Below, in pieces: positions 46,219 through 55,283 of a stretch of 64,000 bases of DNA. Made by a program: the position numbers and the translations under genes. The notes beneath the pieces were generated by a model. It did no database searches and was not told the origin of the DNA. It saw only the letters and a list, made by a program, of their open reading frames with translations. This DNA comes from Nonomuraea typhae (lineage in GTDB: Bacteria > Actinomycetota > Actinomycetes > Streptosporangiales > Streptosporangiaceae): NCBI RefSeq assembly GCF_009760925.1, contig NZ_VRLV01000001.1, positions 372,001 through 436,000 of the forward strand, written 5' to 3'. Positions within the stretch are counted from its first letter, which is position 1. Each line of letters begins with the position of its first letter.

Positions 46219-47523
46219 ATGAAGGTCGTACTGGGCGTGAGCGGCGGGATCGCCGCCTACAAGGCGTGTGAGCTGCTGCGGCTGTTCACCGAGTCCGGGC
46301 ACCAGGTGCGGGTGGTGCCGACCAGGGACGCGCTGCGGTTCGTGGGCGAGCCGACCTGGGCGGCGCTGTCGGGCAACCCGGTGACCACCGAGGTGTGGGA
46401 GAACGTCCACGAGGTGCCCCACGTGCGCATCGGGCAGACGGCCGACCTGGTGATCGTCGCCCCGGCGACCGCGGACCTCCTGGCGAAGGCGGCCCAGGGG
46501 CTGACCGGCGACCTGCTCACGACCACGCTGCTGACCGCGCGCTGCCCGGTGGTGTTCGCCCCGGCCATGCACACCGAGATGTGGGAGCACCCGGCCACCC
46601 GGGCCAACGTCGCCACACTCCGCGAACGCGGCGCCATCGTCATCGATCCCGCCTCCGGGCGCCTGACGGGCGCGGACACCGGCCCGGGCCGGCTGCCGGA
46701 CCCGGAGGAGATCTTCGAGGTCTGCCGCCGCGTGCTGCGGGGCGCGCCGCGCGACCTGGCGGGGCGCCGCGTGGTCGTCTCGGCGGGCGGCACCCGGGAG
46801 GCGATCGATCCCGTGCGGTTCATCGGCAACCGTTCGTCGGGGCTGCAGGGGTACGCGCTGGCGCGGACGGCGGTGGCGCGCGGGGCGCAGGTGACGCTGG
46901 TCGCGGCCAACGTCTCGCTGCCGGATCCGGCCGGGGCCACGGTGGTGCGGGTGGAGTCGACGGCCGAGCTGCGTACGGCGGTGCTGTCCGCGTCGGCCGG
47001 CGCGGACGCGGTGGTGATGGCGGCGGCGGTGGCCGACTTCCGGCCGGCGGAGCGGGCCACATCCAAGATCAAGAAGACGTCCGGGGAACCGGAGGCCATC
47101 CAGCTCACGAAAAATCCGGACATCCTCGCGGAACTCGGCCAGCGGCGGGCCCAGGGGGCTGGACGGGAAGGTCTGGACACCGGGCGGGCGGACCGGCCTG
47201 CCGGGGCGGGCGAGCCCGGCCACGCCGGGGAGCTGGGTGAGTCCGGCGGGGCGGGCCGTGCCGTACCGGATGACGGGCCCGCGGTGATCGCGGGGTTCGC
47301 GGCCGAGACCGACGACGTGCTGGCCAACGGGCAGGCGAAGCTGGTCAAGAAGGGCTGCGACCTCCTCGTGGTCAACCAGGTGGGGGAGCACCTCGCCTTC
47401 GGCACGCCGGACAACGCGGCCACGATCCTGGTGGCGGGCGGCGAGCCGGTGGAGGTGCCGAGAGGGCCGAAGGAGGACCTGGCCGACGCCCTCTGGACCC
47501 TGGTGGCCGAGCGCCTGGCCTGA
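46219..47523 (+). CDS. coaBC: Bifunctional CoaBC (phosphopantothenoylcysteine synthetase/decarboxylase)
   Basis: A 434-residue enzyme making 4'-phosphopantetheine for coenzyme A. The N-terminal CoaC flavin domain shows VLGVSGGIAAYKACELLR, the active-site His in EVPHVRIGQ, and the PAMHTEMW segment. The CoaB domain from about 180 has VVVSAGGTREAIDPVRFIGN and TSKIKK. Between residues about 310 and 354 there is a Gly/Ala/Glu-rich insertion (RREGL-like start, ending PDDGPAV) that relatives lack or have much shorter. VIAGFAAETDDV resumes the fold, so the insertion is probably a surface loop. Confidence 0.94.
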   Translation: MKVVLGVSGGIAAYKACELLRLFTESGHQVRVVPTRDALRFVGEPTWAALSGNPVTTEVWENVHEVPHVRIGQTADLVIVAPATADLLAKAAQGLTGDLLTTTLLTARCPVVFAPAMHTEMWEHPATRANVATLRERGAIVIDPASGRLTGADTGPGRLPDPEEIFEVCRRVLRGAPRDLAGRRVVVSAGGTREAIDPVRFIGNRSSGLQGYALARTAVARGAQVTLVAANVSLPDPAGATVVRVESTAELRTAVLSASAGADAVVMAAAVADFRPAERATSKIKKTSGEPEAIQLTKNPDILAELGQRRAQGAGREGLDTGRADRPAGAGEPGHAGELGESGGAGRAVPDDGPAVIAGFAAETDDVLANGQAKLVKKGCDLLVVNQVGEHLAFGTPDNAATILVAGGEPVEVPRGPKEDLADALWTLVAERLA

Positions 47524-47628
47524 GCCGTGCCCTGGGCCACCTGGACCCATCACGAACGGGACAAATGTGTACACGTTCCGTGATGTGGGGATGAGACGCC
47601 TCAGGGGAAGCGACGACGGGGGCGGTCG

Positions 47629-49548
47629 ATGTTGTCAGCATTCAGGCACGTCACACGCATACTGCTCATCACCGGCGCCTTCCTGACCATGGCCGGTACG
47701 GCGCACGCCGAGGCCCCCGACGCGGTCACCCAGACCGTCACCGACCACGCCGGCGCCCTCGGCAGCCGCGCGGCCGAGGTGCGAGGCGCCCTCGACCAGC
47801 TCGAACGCGCCCACGGCATCCGCCTCTACGTCGTCTACGTCCGCGACTTCTCCGGCTGGAACGCCACCACCTGGGCCGACCAGACGGCCGCCTTCAGCAA
47901 CCTGGGCCGCAACGACCCCCTCCTGGCCGTCGCCACGGTCGAACGCCGCTACGCCGTCTCCGCCGCCGACGGCTTCCCGCTGTCCAACGCCCAGATGGCG
48001 CAGGTGGCCGGCCAGGACATCGTGCCCGCCCTCCAGAACGGCGACTGGGCCGGCGCGGCGATCGGCGCGGCCCAGGGGTACGGCGCGGCCGTCGCGGGGA
48101 CGCCGGACACCGGCTCCGGCAGCGCCTGGTGGCTGGCCGGGGCGGGGGTGCTGGCGCTGACCGGCGGCGGCGTGTACCTGTACGCGCGCCGCAGAAGGGT
48201 CTCGACCGCAGCCAAGGACCTGGACACCCGGGCCGGGCAGGCGCTGGTGCACACCGACGACGCGGTCAAGACCTCGGAGCAGGAGGTGGGCTTCGCGGTG
48301 GCGCAGTTCGGCGAGGAGGCGGCCCAGCCGTTCGCCGAGGCGCTCGCCTACGCCAGAGGCGAGCTCGACCAGGCTTTCCGGCTGCGGCAGCGGCTCGACG
48401 ACGAGGTCAGGGAGGACGCCGAGACCCGCCGGGCGATGCTGGAGGAGATCGTCCGGCGCTGCGCGGCCGCCAACGCCCGGCTGGATGCCGAGTCGGAGGC
48501 GTTCGACAAGCTGCGCGACCTGGAGAAGCAGGCGCCGCAGATCCTGGCGGAGGTACGGCAGGCGCATGCCGAGCTGGTCCCGAAGGTCGCCGAGGTACGG
48601 CGGGTCATGGCGGCCACCGCCGAGAGGTTCGCCGACAGCGCGCTCACCCCGGTCCACGACAATCCGGACGAGGCGGCCAACCGCCTGGAGTTCGCCGGGC
48701 AGACGCTGGCGAAGGCCCAGGCGTCGCTCGCGGCGGGGGAGTCGGGCCGGGCGGTGGCCCAGGTGCTGGCGGCGCAGTCGGCCGTGGACCAGGCCAGGCG
48801 GCTCCTGGAGGCGGTGACCAGGCGGGCCGACGACGTACGGCAGGCGGCCGCGGGGCTGAAACCGGCCCTGGAGGCCGTGGCGGCCAACCTGTCGGCGGCG
48901 AAGGCGCTGGCGGCCGACGCGGCGTACACGGCGGATCTGGCGCCGCAGATCGCCTACGCGGAGAGCACCGCGACCCAGGTGGCGCAGGACGTCGTCGCCG
49001 GGGGCATCGACCCGATCGCGCTGCTGCGGCGGGCGGAGGAGGCGCAGGCGACGCTGGACCGGGCGATGAAGGGCGTGCGCGACAAGAAGGCCCGCCAGGA
49101 TCAGGCACGCGGCCTGCTCGGCCAGGCCATGCTGACCGCCCGCAGCGAGATCGCCGCCACGAAAGACTTCATCACCACCAACCGCGGCGCGGTCGGCAGC
49201 ACGGCGCGCACCCGGCTCGCCGAGGCCGAGCGCATGCTGGCCGAGGCCGGGGCGCGGGCCGGTGCGGAGCCCGCCGCGGCGCTGGCCGCCGCCCAGCGGG
49301 CCGACCAGCTCGCCCAGGAGGCCGGGCGGGCCGCTCGCGGCGAGGTGTCGGCGTTCGGCCCGCGCGGCGGCAGGGGCGGCGACGCGCTGATGGGCGCGGT
49401 CCTGGGCGGCATCCTCATCGACGGGATGCTGGGCGGCGTGCCGCGGGGCGGTGGCGCCGGGCAGGGCCCGGGCCGGCGGGCGCGCACGCCGGGCAGCTTC
49501 GGCGGCCAGGCCACGCGGGGCCGGCGGGGCTCAGGGGGAGCCTTCTAG
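47629..49548 (+). CDS. TPM-domain envelope protein with long coiled coil
   Basis: A 639-residue membrane-anchored protein. A signal peptide (ending AHAEA, about residue 28) precedes a TPM domain (residues about 35-165, with the VQTVTDHAGALG-like start, LYVVYVRDF and DPLLAVATVERRYAV). One membrane segment follows (WWLAGAGVLALTGGGVYLYA, about 166-185), then a cytoplasmic coiled coil rich in Ala/Glu/Arg to about 580. A Gly/Arg-rich tail (GGRGGDALMGAVLGGILIDGML) contains a second short hydrophobic piece. It is followed 31 bp later by pspA, an arrangement recalled from other actinobacteria, where it is thought to act in envelope stress. Confidence 0.8.
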   Translation: MLSAFRHVTRILLITGAFLTMAGTAHAEAPDAVTQTVTDHAGALGSRAAEVRGALDQLERAHGIRLYVVYVRDFSGWNATTWADQTAAFSNLGRNDPLLAVATVERRYAVSAADGFPLSNAQMAQVAGQDIVPALQNGDWAGAAIGAAQGYGAAVAGTPDTGSGSAWWLAGAGVLALTGGGVYLYARRRRVSTAAKDLDTRAGQALVHTDDAVKTSEQEVGFAVAQFGEEAAQPFAEALAYARGELDQAFRLRQRLDDEVREDAETRRAMLEEIVRRCAAANARLDAESEAFDKLRDLEKQAPQILAEVRQAHAELVPKVAEVRRVMAATAERFADSALTPVHDNPDEAANRLEFAGQTLAKAQASLAAGESGRAVAQVLAAQSAVDQARRLLEAVTRRADDVRQAAAGLKPALEAVAANLSAAKALAADAAYTADLAPQIAYAESTATQVAQDVVAGGIDPIALLRRAEEAQATLDRAMKGVRDKKARQDQARGLLGQAMLTARSEIAATKDFITTNRGAVGSTARTRLAEAERMLAEAGARAGAEPAAALAAAQRADQLAQEAGRAARGEVSAFGPRGGRGGDALMGAVLGGILIDGMLGGVPRGGGAGQGPGRRARTPGSFGGQATRGRRGSGGAF

Positions 49549-49579
49549 CCGGAAAGATCACCTATCGGGGGAATGGGTT

Positions 49580-50329
49580 ATGTCCAAACAGTCCATCTTT
49601 GGCAGGGTTGCTCAGCTGGCCAGGGCCAACATCAACGCGCTGCTGGACTCGGCCGAGGATCCGCAGACGATGCTCGACCAGATGGTGCGCGACTACACCG
49701 ACAACATCGCCGAGGCCGAGCGGGCCATCGCGCAGACCATCGGAACCCTGCGGATGGTCGAGGCCGACCACCAGGAGGACGTGCGGGCCGCCCAGGAGTG
49801 GGGACGCAAGGCCCTGGCCGCCAGCCAGCGCGCCGACCAGCTGCGCGCCTCGGGCCAGAACGCCGAGGCCGACAAGTTCGACGACCTGGCCAAGGTCGCC
49901 CTCGGCCGCCAGATGGGCGCCGAGCAGGAGGCCGACGCCGCCGAGCCGGGCATCGCCTCGCAGCGCGAAGTCGTCGAGAAGCTCAAGACCGGGCTGCAGC
50001 AGATGCGCAACAAGCTCGGCGAACTACGCGGCAAGCGCGACGAACTGGTCGCCCGGGCCAAGACCGCCCAGGCCCAGTCCCAGGTCCAGGACGCCGTCAA
50101 GAGCATCGACATCCTCGATCCGACCAGCGAGGTGAGCCGCTTCGAGGAGAAGATCAGGCGGGAGGAGGCCAAGGTCATCGGGCAGCAGGAACTGGCCGCC
50201 TCGTCCCTGGACGCCCAGTTCGAGAGCCTGGACGACCTCGGCGCCCAGGCCGAGATCGAGGCGCGGCTGGCCGCCCTGAAGATGGGCAAGCCGTCGGCGC
50301 TGCAGATCCAGTCACCCAGCCCGAACTGA
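49580..50329 (+). CDS. pspA: PspA/IM30 (ESCRT-III-type) membrane-stress protein
   Basis: A 249-residue, almost wholly helical protein. It has the N-terminal amphipathic helix MSKQSIFGRVAQLARANINALLDSAEDPQTMLDQMV, then heptad-rich helices to the end. QVQDAVKSIDILDPTSEVSRFEEKIRREEAKV matches the PspA/IM30 family. Such proteins polymerise on damaged membranes and preserve the proton gradient. ATG at 49580 is preceded by GGGGGAATGGG. It ends at a perfect 15-bp terminator hairpin. Confidence 0.92.
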   Translation: MSKQSIFGRVAQLARANINALLDSAEDPQTMLDQMVRDYTDNIAEAERAIAQTIGTLRMVEADHQEDVRAAQEWGRKALAASQRADQLRASGQNAEADKFDDLAKVALGRQMGAEQEADAAEPGIASQREVVEKLKTGLQQMRNKLGELRGKRDELVARAKTAQAQSQVQDAVKSIDILDPTSEVSRFEEKIRREEAKVIGQQELAASSLDAQFESLDDLGAQAEIEARLAALKMGKPSALQIQSPSPN

Positions 50330-50337
50330 CGTCAGCG

Positions 50338-50375
50338 GAGGATCCCCGCGCCGGAAAGGGCGCGGGGATCCTCGC
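50338..50375 (+). terminator. Terminator of the TPM-pspA unit
   Basis: A perfect 15-bp stem: GAGGATCCCCGCGCC (50338-50352) and GGCGCGGGGATCCTC (50359-50373), loop GGAAAG. It is 8 bp after the pspA stop. No U-tract. Confidence 0.85.
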
Positions 50376-50531
50376 GTATGCGGTTTGCGGGCGCCGTTCC
50401 GGGTTAGGGGGCCTCGATGTGTGAAATCGTGCACATCCGCGGCCGTATGCACCAGGAGGTGTCCGGATAAGGAACTGGATGTTGCCGCCGAGCCGTACCC
50501 CTGCGGATACTGGAGCCCAAAGGGGGAGTGA

Positions 50532-50894
50532 ATGCCGGTAGGTACCGCGGTGCGGGACCGGTGCAGGACGCTGCTCGGGCCCGACGAACAGATCAGATAT
50601 GTGTTTCCCGCCCTGTCGGTGGGGCCGCCGGGGATGGCGAACTTCCTCGTCGTGGTCACCGAAGGAGCCATCTCGGTGCTGGCCACCAGGATGCTCAGGA
50701 GCGACCGCCCGGTGTCGGTGTACGCCACCTTCCCCAGGGCGACCAGGCTGGGACCCATCCTGCCCGGATCGGTCATCGAGCTGGGTTCGATGGTGTTCGA
50801 GTTCGATGAGGAGTACGCCGCCGTGGTGAGGGCAGCGGACGCGGAGATCTTCGCCCCCGAGACGCTCCCTCCCGACCCCCTGCCGGATCTTTGA
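50532..50894 (+). CDS. Conserved-looking small protein of unknown function
   Basis: A 120-residue soluble protein with no recognised family. It alternates short strands (QIRYVFPAL, ANFLVVVTEGAISVLAT, SVYATFPRATRLGPI, MVFEFDEEYAAVV), like a small beta-barrel or PH-like fold, followed by an acidic Pro-rich tail (PETLPPDPLPDL). AGGGGGAG precedes the ATG. It lies between the pspA terminator and metK; its stop codon overlaps TTGAAA (50891-50896), which with TACCTG 17 bp later could be the metK promoter. Confidence 0.62.
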   Translation: MPVGTAVRDRCRTLLGPDEQIRYVFPALSVGPPGMANFLVVVTEGAISVLATRMLRSDRPVSVYATFPRATRLGPILPGSVIELGSMVFEFDEEYAAVVRAADAEIFAPETLPPDPLPDL

Positions 50895-51016
50895 AAGACA
50901 GCTGCGGTTTCGCTACCTGGCCTCCCGTGGGGCTAGACTTCGGCGAGGCCCAGGCTGGTATCCACCCGTCCGAAGCCGCTTTTACGTCAGCAGCCGCTGC
51001 ATGAGGAGCCACTGAG

Positions 51017-52204
51017 TTGTCACGCCGCCTGTTCACCTCCGAGTCGGTAACCGAGGGCCACCCGGACAAGATCGCCGACCAGATCAGTGACGCGATTCTC
51101 GACGCCATGCTCAAGGACGACCACAAGAGCAGGGTCGCCGTCGAGACGATGATCACGACCGGCCAGGTCCACGTCGCGGGCGAGGTGACGACCGAGACCT
51201 ACGTCGACATTCCCGGCGTCATCCGCGAGAAGATCCTGGAGATCGGCTACGACGCCTCCCACAAGGGCTTCGACGGCGCCTCCTGCGGCGTCTCCGTCTC
51301 CATCGGCGCGCAGTCGCCCGACATCGCCCAGGGCGTGGACGACGCCTACGAGCACCGCGAGGAGGGCGTCGGCGACGAGCTCGACCGCCAGGGCGCCGGC
51401 GACCAGGGCCTCATGTTCGGCTACGCCTGCCGCGAGACCCCCGAGCTGATGCCGCTGCCGATCACGCTCGCGCACCGCCTGGCCCAGCGCCTGTCGGAGG
51501 TCCGCAAGTCCGGCACCGTGCCGTACCTGCGCCCCGACGGCAAGACCCAGGTCACCATCGAGTACGACGGCGACACGCCGGTCCGTCTCGACACCGTGGT
51601 CGTCTCCACCCAGCACGCGGCCGAGATCGACCTCAAGGAGATGCTCGCCCCCGACATCAAGGAGCACGTGGTCGACCCCGTGCTCGCCGGGCTCGAGCTC
51701 GACACCGAGGGCTACCGCCTGCTGGTCAACCCGACCGGCCGCTTCGAGATCGGCGGCCCGATGGGCGACGCCGGCCTGACCGGCCGCAAGATCATCATCG
51801 ACACCTACGGCGGCATGGCCCGCCACGGCGGCGGCGCCTTCTCCGGCAAGGACCCGTCCAAGGTGGACCGCTCGGCCGCCTACGCCATGCGCTGGGTCGC
51901 CAAGAACGTCGTCGCGGCCGGCCTGGCCGACCGCTGCGAGGTCCAGGTCGCCTACGCCATCGGCAAGGCCCAGCCGGTCGGCCTGTTCGTGGAGTGCTTC
52001 GGCACCGAGAAGCTGCCGGTCGAGAAGATCCAGGAGGCCGTCCTGCAGGTCTTCGACCTCCGCCCGGCCGCGATCATCCGCGACCTCGACCTGCTGCGCC
52101 CGATCTACTCCGAGACCGCCGCCTACGGCCACTTCGGCCGCGAGGGCTTCTCCTGGGAGTCCACCGACCGCGCCGACGCCCTGCGCACCGCCGCGGGCCT
52201 CTGA
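51017..52204 (+). CDS. metK: S-adenosylmethionine synthetase
   Basis: A 395-residue enzyme making AdoMet from methionine and [25 protein letters not shown] is the ATP site start, [21 protein letters not shown] is the flexible gate region, and [18 protein letters not shown] is the phosphate loop. The TTG start at 51017 gives the normal N terminus, with GAGGAG before it. No SAM riboswitch is seen in the leader. It ends at a strong hairpin terminator. Confidence 0.96.
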   Translation: MSRRLFTSESVTEGHPDKIADQISDAILDAMLKDDHKSRVAVETMITTGQVHVAGEVTTETYVDIPGVIREKILEIGYDASHKGFDGASCGVSVSIGAQSPDIAQGVDDAYEHREEGVGDELDRQGAGDQGLMFGYACRETPELMPLPITLAHRLAQRLSEVRKSGTVPYLRPDGKTQVTIEYDGDTPVRLDTVVVSTQHAAEIDLKEMLAPDIKEHVVDPVLAGLELDTEGYRLLVNPTGRFEIGGPMGDAGLTGRKIIIDTYGGMARHGGGAFSGKDPSKVDRSAAYAMRWVAKNVVAAGLADRCEVQVAYAIGKAQPVGLFVECFGTEKLPVEKIQEAVLQVFDLRPAAIIRDLDLLRPIYSETAAYGHFGREGFSWESTDRADALRTAAGL

Positions 52205-52213
52205 TCCGTCCTG

Positions 52214-52252
52214 CGAAGCCCCCGATACGCCGGTATCGGGGGCTTCGCCCTT
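52214..52252 (+). terminator. metK terminator
   Basis: A perfect 15-bp stem: CGAAGCCCCCGATAC (52214-52228) and GTATCGGGGGCTTCG (52233-52247), loop GCCG, 9 bp after the metK stop, followed by CCCTTGTT. Confidence 0.85.
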
Positions 52253-52319
52253 GTTCGGGGTACGGCACGGCATCCGGTCGGGGGTACGGCAGGCGCTAGC
52301 CGTTCGTGTGTCGGGGTGT

Positions 52320-52470
52320 GGCGGGCGGGGTTTTGGTGCGGCGGGCGGGGTCTGGCAGCCAGGGTGGCGGCGGGCGGGGTCTGGCAGGGTGGCGGCGGGC
52401 GGGGTCTGGCCGCCAAGGTGTGGCGGGCGGGGTCTGGCAGCCAGGGGGGCGGCAGGCGGGGGCTGGTAGC
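52320..52470. repeat. Minisatellite of six GGCGGGCGGGGTCTGG-type units
   Basis: Units begin near 52320, 52340, 52370, 52393, 52422 and 52450, separated by variable spacers (GCAGCCAGGGTGGC types). G-runs are all on the plus strand, so it could form G-quadruplex structures. It lies in the 729-bp gap 52205-52933, which otherwise holds the terminator, a 29-bp repeat and no supported gene. Confidence 0.75.
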
Positions 52471-52739
52471 CGGCAACGTGCACGAGGCTCTGGATGCGAC
52501 ACCAGGCAGACGGCGGCGCGGCCGTGACCGGTTGCGGACTGCATGGCCCGGCGCCTTCCCGGTTGCCCGGCCTCCGCCACTCCGGCGTGCTGCCTAACGG
52601 GTCCGGTGCCCGCGCATCCCGGATGGCCACCGGTCGTCTGAATGGGGACCCGGATTTATCGGCATATTTCCGGCTGTGCGACATGTGGCCGACCGGGGAC
52701 GCGCCGACGGGCCGACGCATCCCACAGCGCCCGCACGCG

Positions 52740-52807
52740 CACCCACGGCGCGTTCCGCGGCCGCCTCGCACCCACGGCGCGTTCCGCGGTCGCCTCGCAC
52801 CCACGGC
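52740..52807. repeat. 29-bp tandem repeat, 2.3 copies
   Basis: Units 52740-52768 and 52769-52797 differ at one base (CGCGGC/CGCGGT) and a third begins CACCCACGGC. Each contains CGTTCCGCGG. The preceding 52471-52739 and following 52808-52933 appear non-coding. Confidence 0.75.
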
Positions 52808-52933
52808 CGTCTCCCGGCGCAGCCACGGCAGTCCCCCGGCCGCCCGCGGCGCGCTCCCCGGCCCCCAGCCGACCTCCGCCCTCCGCCCCGGTAGGCGGCC
52901 TCTCCGGGGGCCGGGGTCTGGTAGACGTAGTGG

Positions 52934-55234
52934 GTGAGCGAGACCGACCATGCCCTGCTGCCTCTGGAGGCCGTCCGCCCGGCCGATCGGCGGGGGGCCG
53001 GTCAGGCCAAGGGCTCGCTCCGGCCCGCGCCCGGGCTGCCGGTGGCCAGGGTGGCCGTCGACAATCCCCTGCCGCATCTCGACCGGCCCTTCGACTACCT
53101 CGTGCCCGAGAGCATGCATGAGAGCGCGCAGCCGGGGGTGCGGGTGCGGGTGCGGTTCGCGGGCAAGCTCGTGGACGGGTTCCTGCTGGAGCGGGCCGAG
53201 GAGAGTGAGCATCCGGGCAAGCTGACGGCCCTGGAGCGCGTGGTGTCGGCGGAGCGGGTGCTGACGGCCGAGGTGGCGGGTCTGGCCAGGGCCGTGGCCG
53301 ACCGGTACGCGGGGACGCTGGCCGACGTGCTGCGGCTGGCCGTACCTCCGCGGCACGCCAAGGCCGAGGCCGAGACTCCCGCGGAGCCCGAGCCGCAGCC
53401 GGGAAGTCCCCTGGCCGGGGCTTGGGACGGGTATCCCATGGGGGCCTCCTTTCTTGACGCGCTGGAGCACGGGCGGGCGCCGCGGGCGGTGTGGTCGGCG
53501 TTGCCCGGGGGAGCGGGGTGGGCCGAACCCCTCGCCGAGGCGGTGCGGGCGACGCTGGCCGGAGGGAGGGGGGCGCTCGTGGTCGTCCCCGACGGCAAGG
53601 ACGTGGCGCTGGCCGACGAGGTGTTCGGCAGGGTGCTGGGGGCCGGCGCGCACGTGGCGCTGACCGCCGGGCTCGGGCCGGCCGAGCGGTACCGGCGCTG
53701 GCTTAGGGTGCTGCGCGGGCAGGCGCGGGCCGTGGTGGGGACCCGGGCCGCGGTGTTCGCGCCGGTCGCCGACCTGGGGCTGGCCGCCATCTGGGACGAC
53801 GGGGACGATCTGCATGCCGAACGGCTGTCGCCGTACCCGCATGCCCGTGAGGTGCTGGCGCTGCGCGCCCACCGCACCGGGGCCGCCATGCTCATCGGCG
53901 GCTACGCCCGCACCGCCGAGGCCACCCAGCTCATCGCCTCCGGCTGGGCCAGGCCCATCGTGGCCGCTCGCGAGAGCGTCCGGGTCGTGGCGCCCCGGGT
54001 CAGGCCCGCGGGCGAGGACGCCGAACTGGCCAAGGATCAGGCCGCCCGCGCCGCCCGCCTGCCCAGCGTCGCCTGGCGGGCGCTGCGCGAGGGGCTGGAG
54101 TCGGGGCCGGTGCTGGTGCAGGTCCCGAGGCGCGGGTACCTGCCGTCGATCGCCTGCCGTCAGTGCCGCCGCCCGGCCCGGTGCGCCCTGCCGCCGTCCC
54201 GGGTCGCCGCCGGGCAGACCCGGATCGGGGACGACGTTCGCGGCGTCTCCGGCCTGCTGGGCGGTCCGGGGCACCTGGCGGTGCCCGAAAGGCCCGGCGG
54301 TTCCGGGCAGCTGGCCTTCCCCGACAGGCTCGGCGGTCCCGGTCTCCTGGCGGTTCCGGAAGGGCCCGGGGGCTTCGGGATGTCCGAGAGCTCCGGGATG
54401 TCCGAGAGCTCTGGGATGTCCGAGGGTTCTGGGATGCCGGGCGAGTCCGGGGTGCCCGGACGCGGCGCCTGTCACGGGCCGCTGGCGTTGCGCAGCGGGC
54501 ACGGCGCGCCCTACTGCCGCTGGTGCGGCCGGGTGGACGCCGCCTGGCGGTGCGGCCACTGCGGCAGCCCGCACGTCAGGGCGGTCGTCGTCGGCGCCAG
54601 AAGGACGGCCGAGGAACTGGGCAGGGCCTTCCCGTCGGTCCCGGTCAAGACGTCGGGGCGGGACGGCGTGCTGGCCCGCGTCGGCGAGGGCAGGGCGCTG
54701 GTGGTGGCCACGCCGGGGGCCGAGCCGGTGGCCGAGGGCGGGTACGCGGCGGCGGTGCTGCTGGACGGCTGGGCGCTGCTCGGCCGGGCGGATCTGCGGG
54801 CGGCCGAGGAGGGGGTGCGCCGCTGGATGAACGCCGCCGCCCTGCTGCGCCCGGCCGCCGAACTGGTGGTGCTGGCCGACATGGGGCTGCCGGCCGTACA
54901 GGCGCTGGTGCGGTGGGATCCGGTCACGCACGCCGAGCGCGAGCTGGCCGACCGCGCCGAGCTGGGCTTTCCGCCCGCGGTGCGGATGGCCACGCTGACG
55001 GGTACGGCGGCGGCCGTCCGGCAGATGCTGGAGGAGGTGCGGCTGCCGGAGGAGGCCCAGGTGCTCGGCCCGGTCCCGGTGGGCGACGACGGCCAGGAAC
55101 GCGCCATGATCAGGGTCCCGCGGGCCTCGGGCGGCGTGCTGGCCGCTGCGCTCAAAGGTGCGAATGGGGTGCGTGCGGCGCGTAAGGCACCTGATGTCGT
55201 CCGGGTGAGTGTCGACCCTCTCGAGCTGATTTAG
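52934..55234 (+). CDS. priA: PriA-type primosomal protein, helicase motifs lost, with repeat insertion
   Basis: A 766-residue actinobacterial PriA. The 3'-DNA-binding domain is present (VAVDNPLPHLDRPFDYLVPE). At the Walker A position there is ALPGGAGWAEPLAEAV with no GKT, and the DEAH box is DDGDD, so ATP-driven helicase activity is not expected; this matches known actinobacterial PriA. The zinc-binding part is odd: C408, C411 and C417 are followed only at C513 by CHGPL...YCRWCG...CGHCG, because a 95-residue repeat-rich segment separates them. The GTG start gives MSETDHALLPLE. It probably keeps a structural role in replication restart. Confidence 0.88.
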   Translation: MSETDHALLPLEAVRPADRRGAGQAKGSLRPAPGLPVARVAVDNPLPHLDRPFDYLVPESMHESAQPGVRVRVRFAGKLVDGFLLERAEESEHPGKLTALERVVSAERVLTAEVAGLARAVADRYAGTLADVLRLAVPPRHAKAEAETPAEPEPQPGSPLAGAWDGYPMGASFLDALEHGRAPRAVWSALPGGAGWAEPLAEAVRATLAGGRGALVVVPDGKDVALADEVFGRVLGAGAHVALTAGLGPAERYRRWLRVLRGQARAVVGTRAAVFAPVADLGLAAIWDDGDDLHAERLSPYPHAREVLALRAHRTGAAMLIGGYARTAEATQLIASGWARPIVAARESVRVVAPRVRPAGEDAELAKDQAARAARLPSVAWRALREGLESGPVLVQVPRRGYLPSIACRQCRRPARCALPPSRVAAGQTRIGDDVRGVSGLLGGPGHLAVPERPGGSGQLAFPDRLGGPGLLAVPEGPGGFGMSESSGMSESSGMSEGSGMPGESGVPGRGACHGPLALRSGHGAPYCRWCGRVDAAWRCGHCGSPHVRAVVVGARRTAEELGRAFPSVPVKTSGRDGVLARVGEGRALVVATPGAEPVAEGGYAAAVLLDGWALLGRADLRAAEEGVRRWMNAAALLRPAAELVVLADMGLPAVQALVRWDPVTHAERELADRAELGFPPAVRMATLTGTAAAVRQMLEEVRLPEEAQVLGPVPVGDDGQERAMIRVPRASGGVLAAALKGANGVRAARKAPDVVRVSVDPLELI
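54260..54448 (+). repeat. Two in-frame tandem arrays inside priA
   Basis: Three 36-bp units (54260-54367) encode GGPGHLAVPERP-type repeats, then four 18-bp units (54377-54448), GGGATGTCCGAGAGCTCC-like, encode GMSESS-type repeats. Both arrays keep the reading frame and together make most of the insertion between two zinc-site cysteines. Confidence 0.85.
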
Positions 55235-55283
55235 CCGCAATCCCCGATTCGCTCATCTGTTGGCCAGCCGTTAGCGTCTCCCT

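Noticed and set aside
50895..51016. A SAM riboswitch in the metK leader
   Set aside because: The CTTCGG...CCGAAG complementarity is short and none of the conserved SAM-I, SAM-II or SAM-IV core sequences is present.
52320..52807. CRISPR-like regular repeats
   Set aside because: Units are contiguous or irregularly spaced, without unique spacers of constant length, and no cas genes are near.
51020..55240. A 1406-codon open frame on the minus strand across metK and priA
   Set aside because: A compositional shadow of metK and priA and of the repeat-rich spacer; Arg/Pro/Gly-rich text with no family resemblance.
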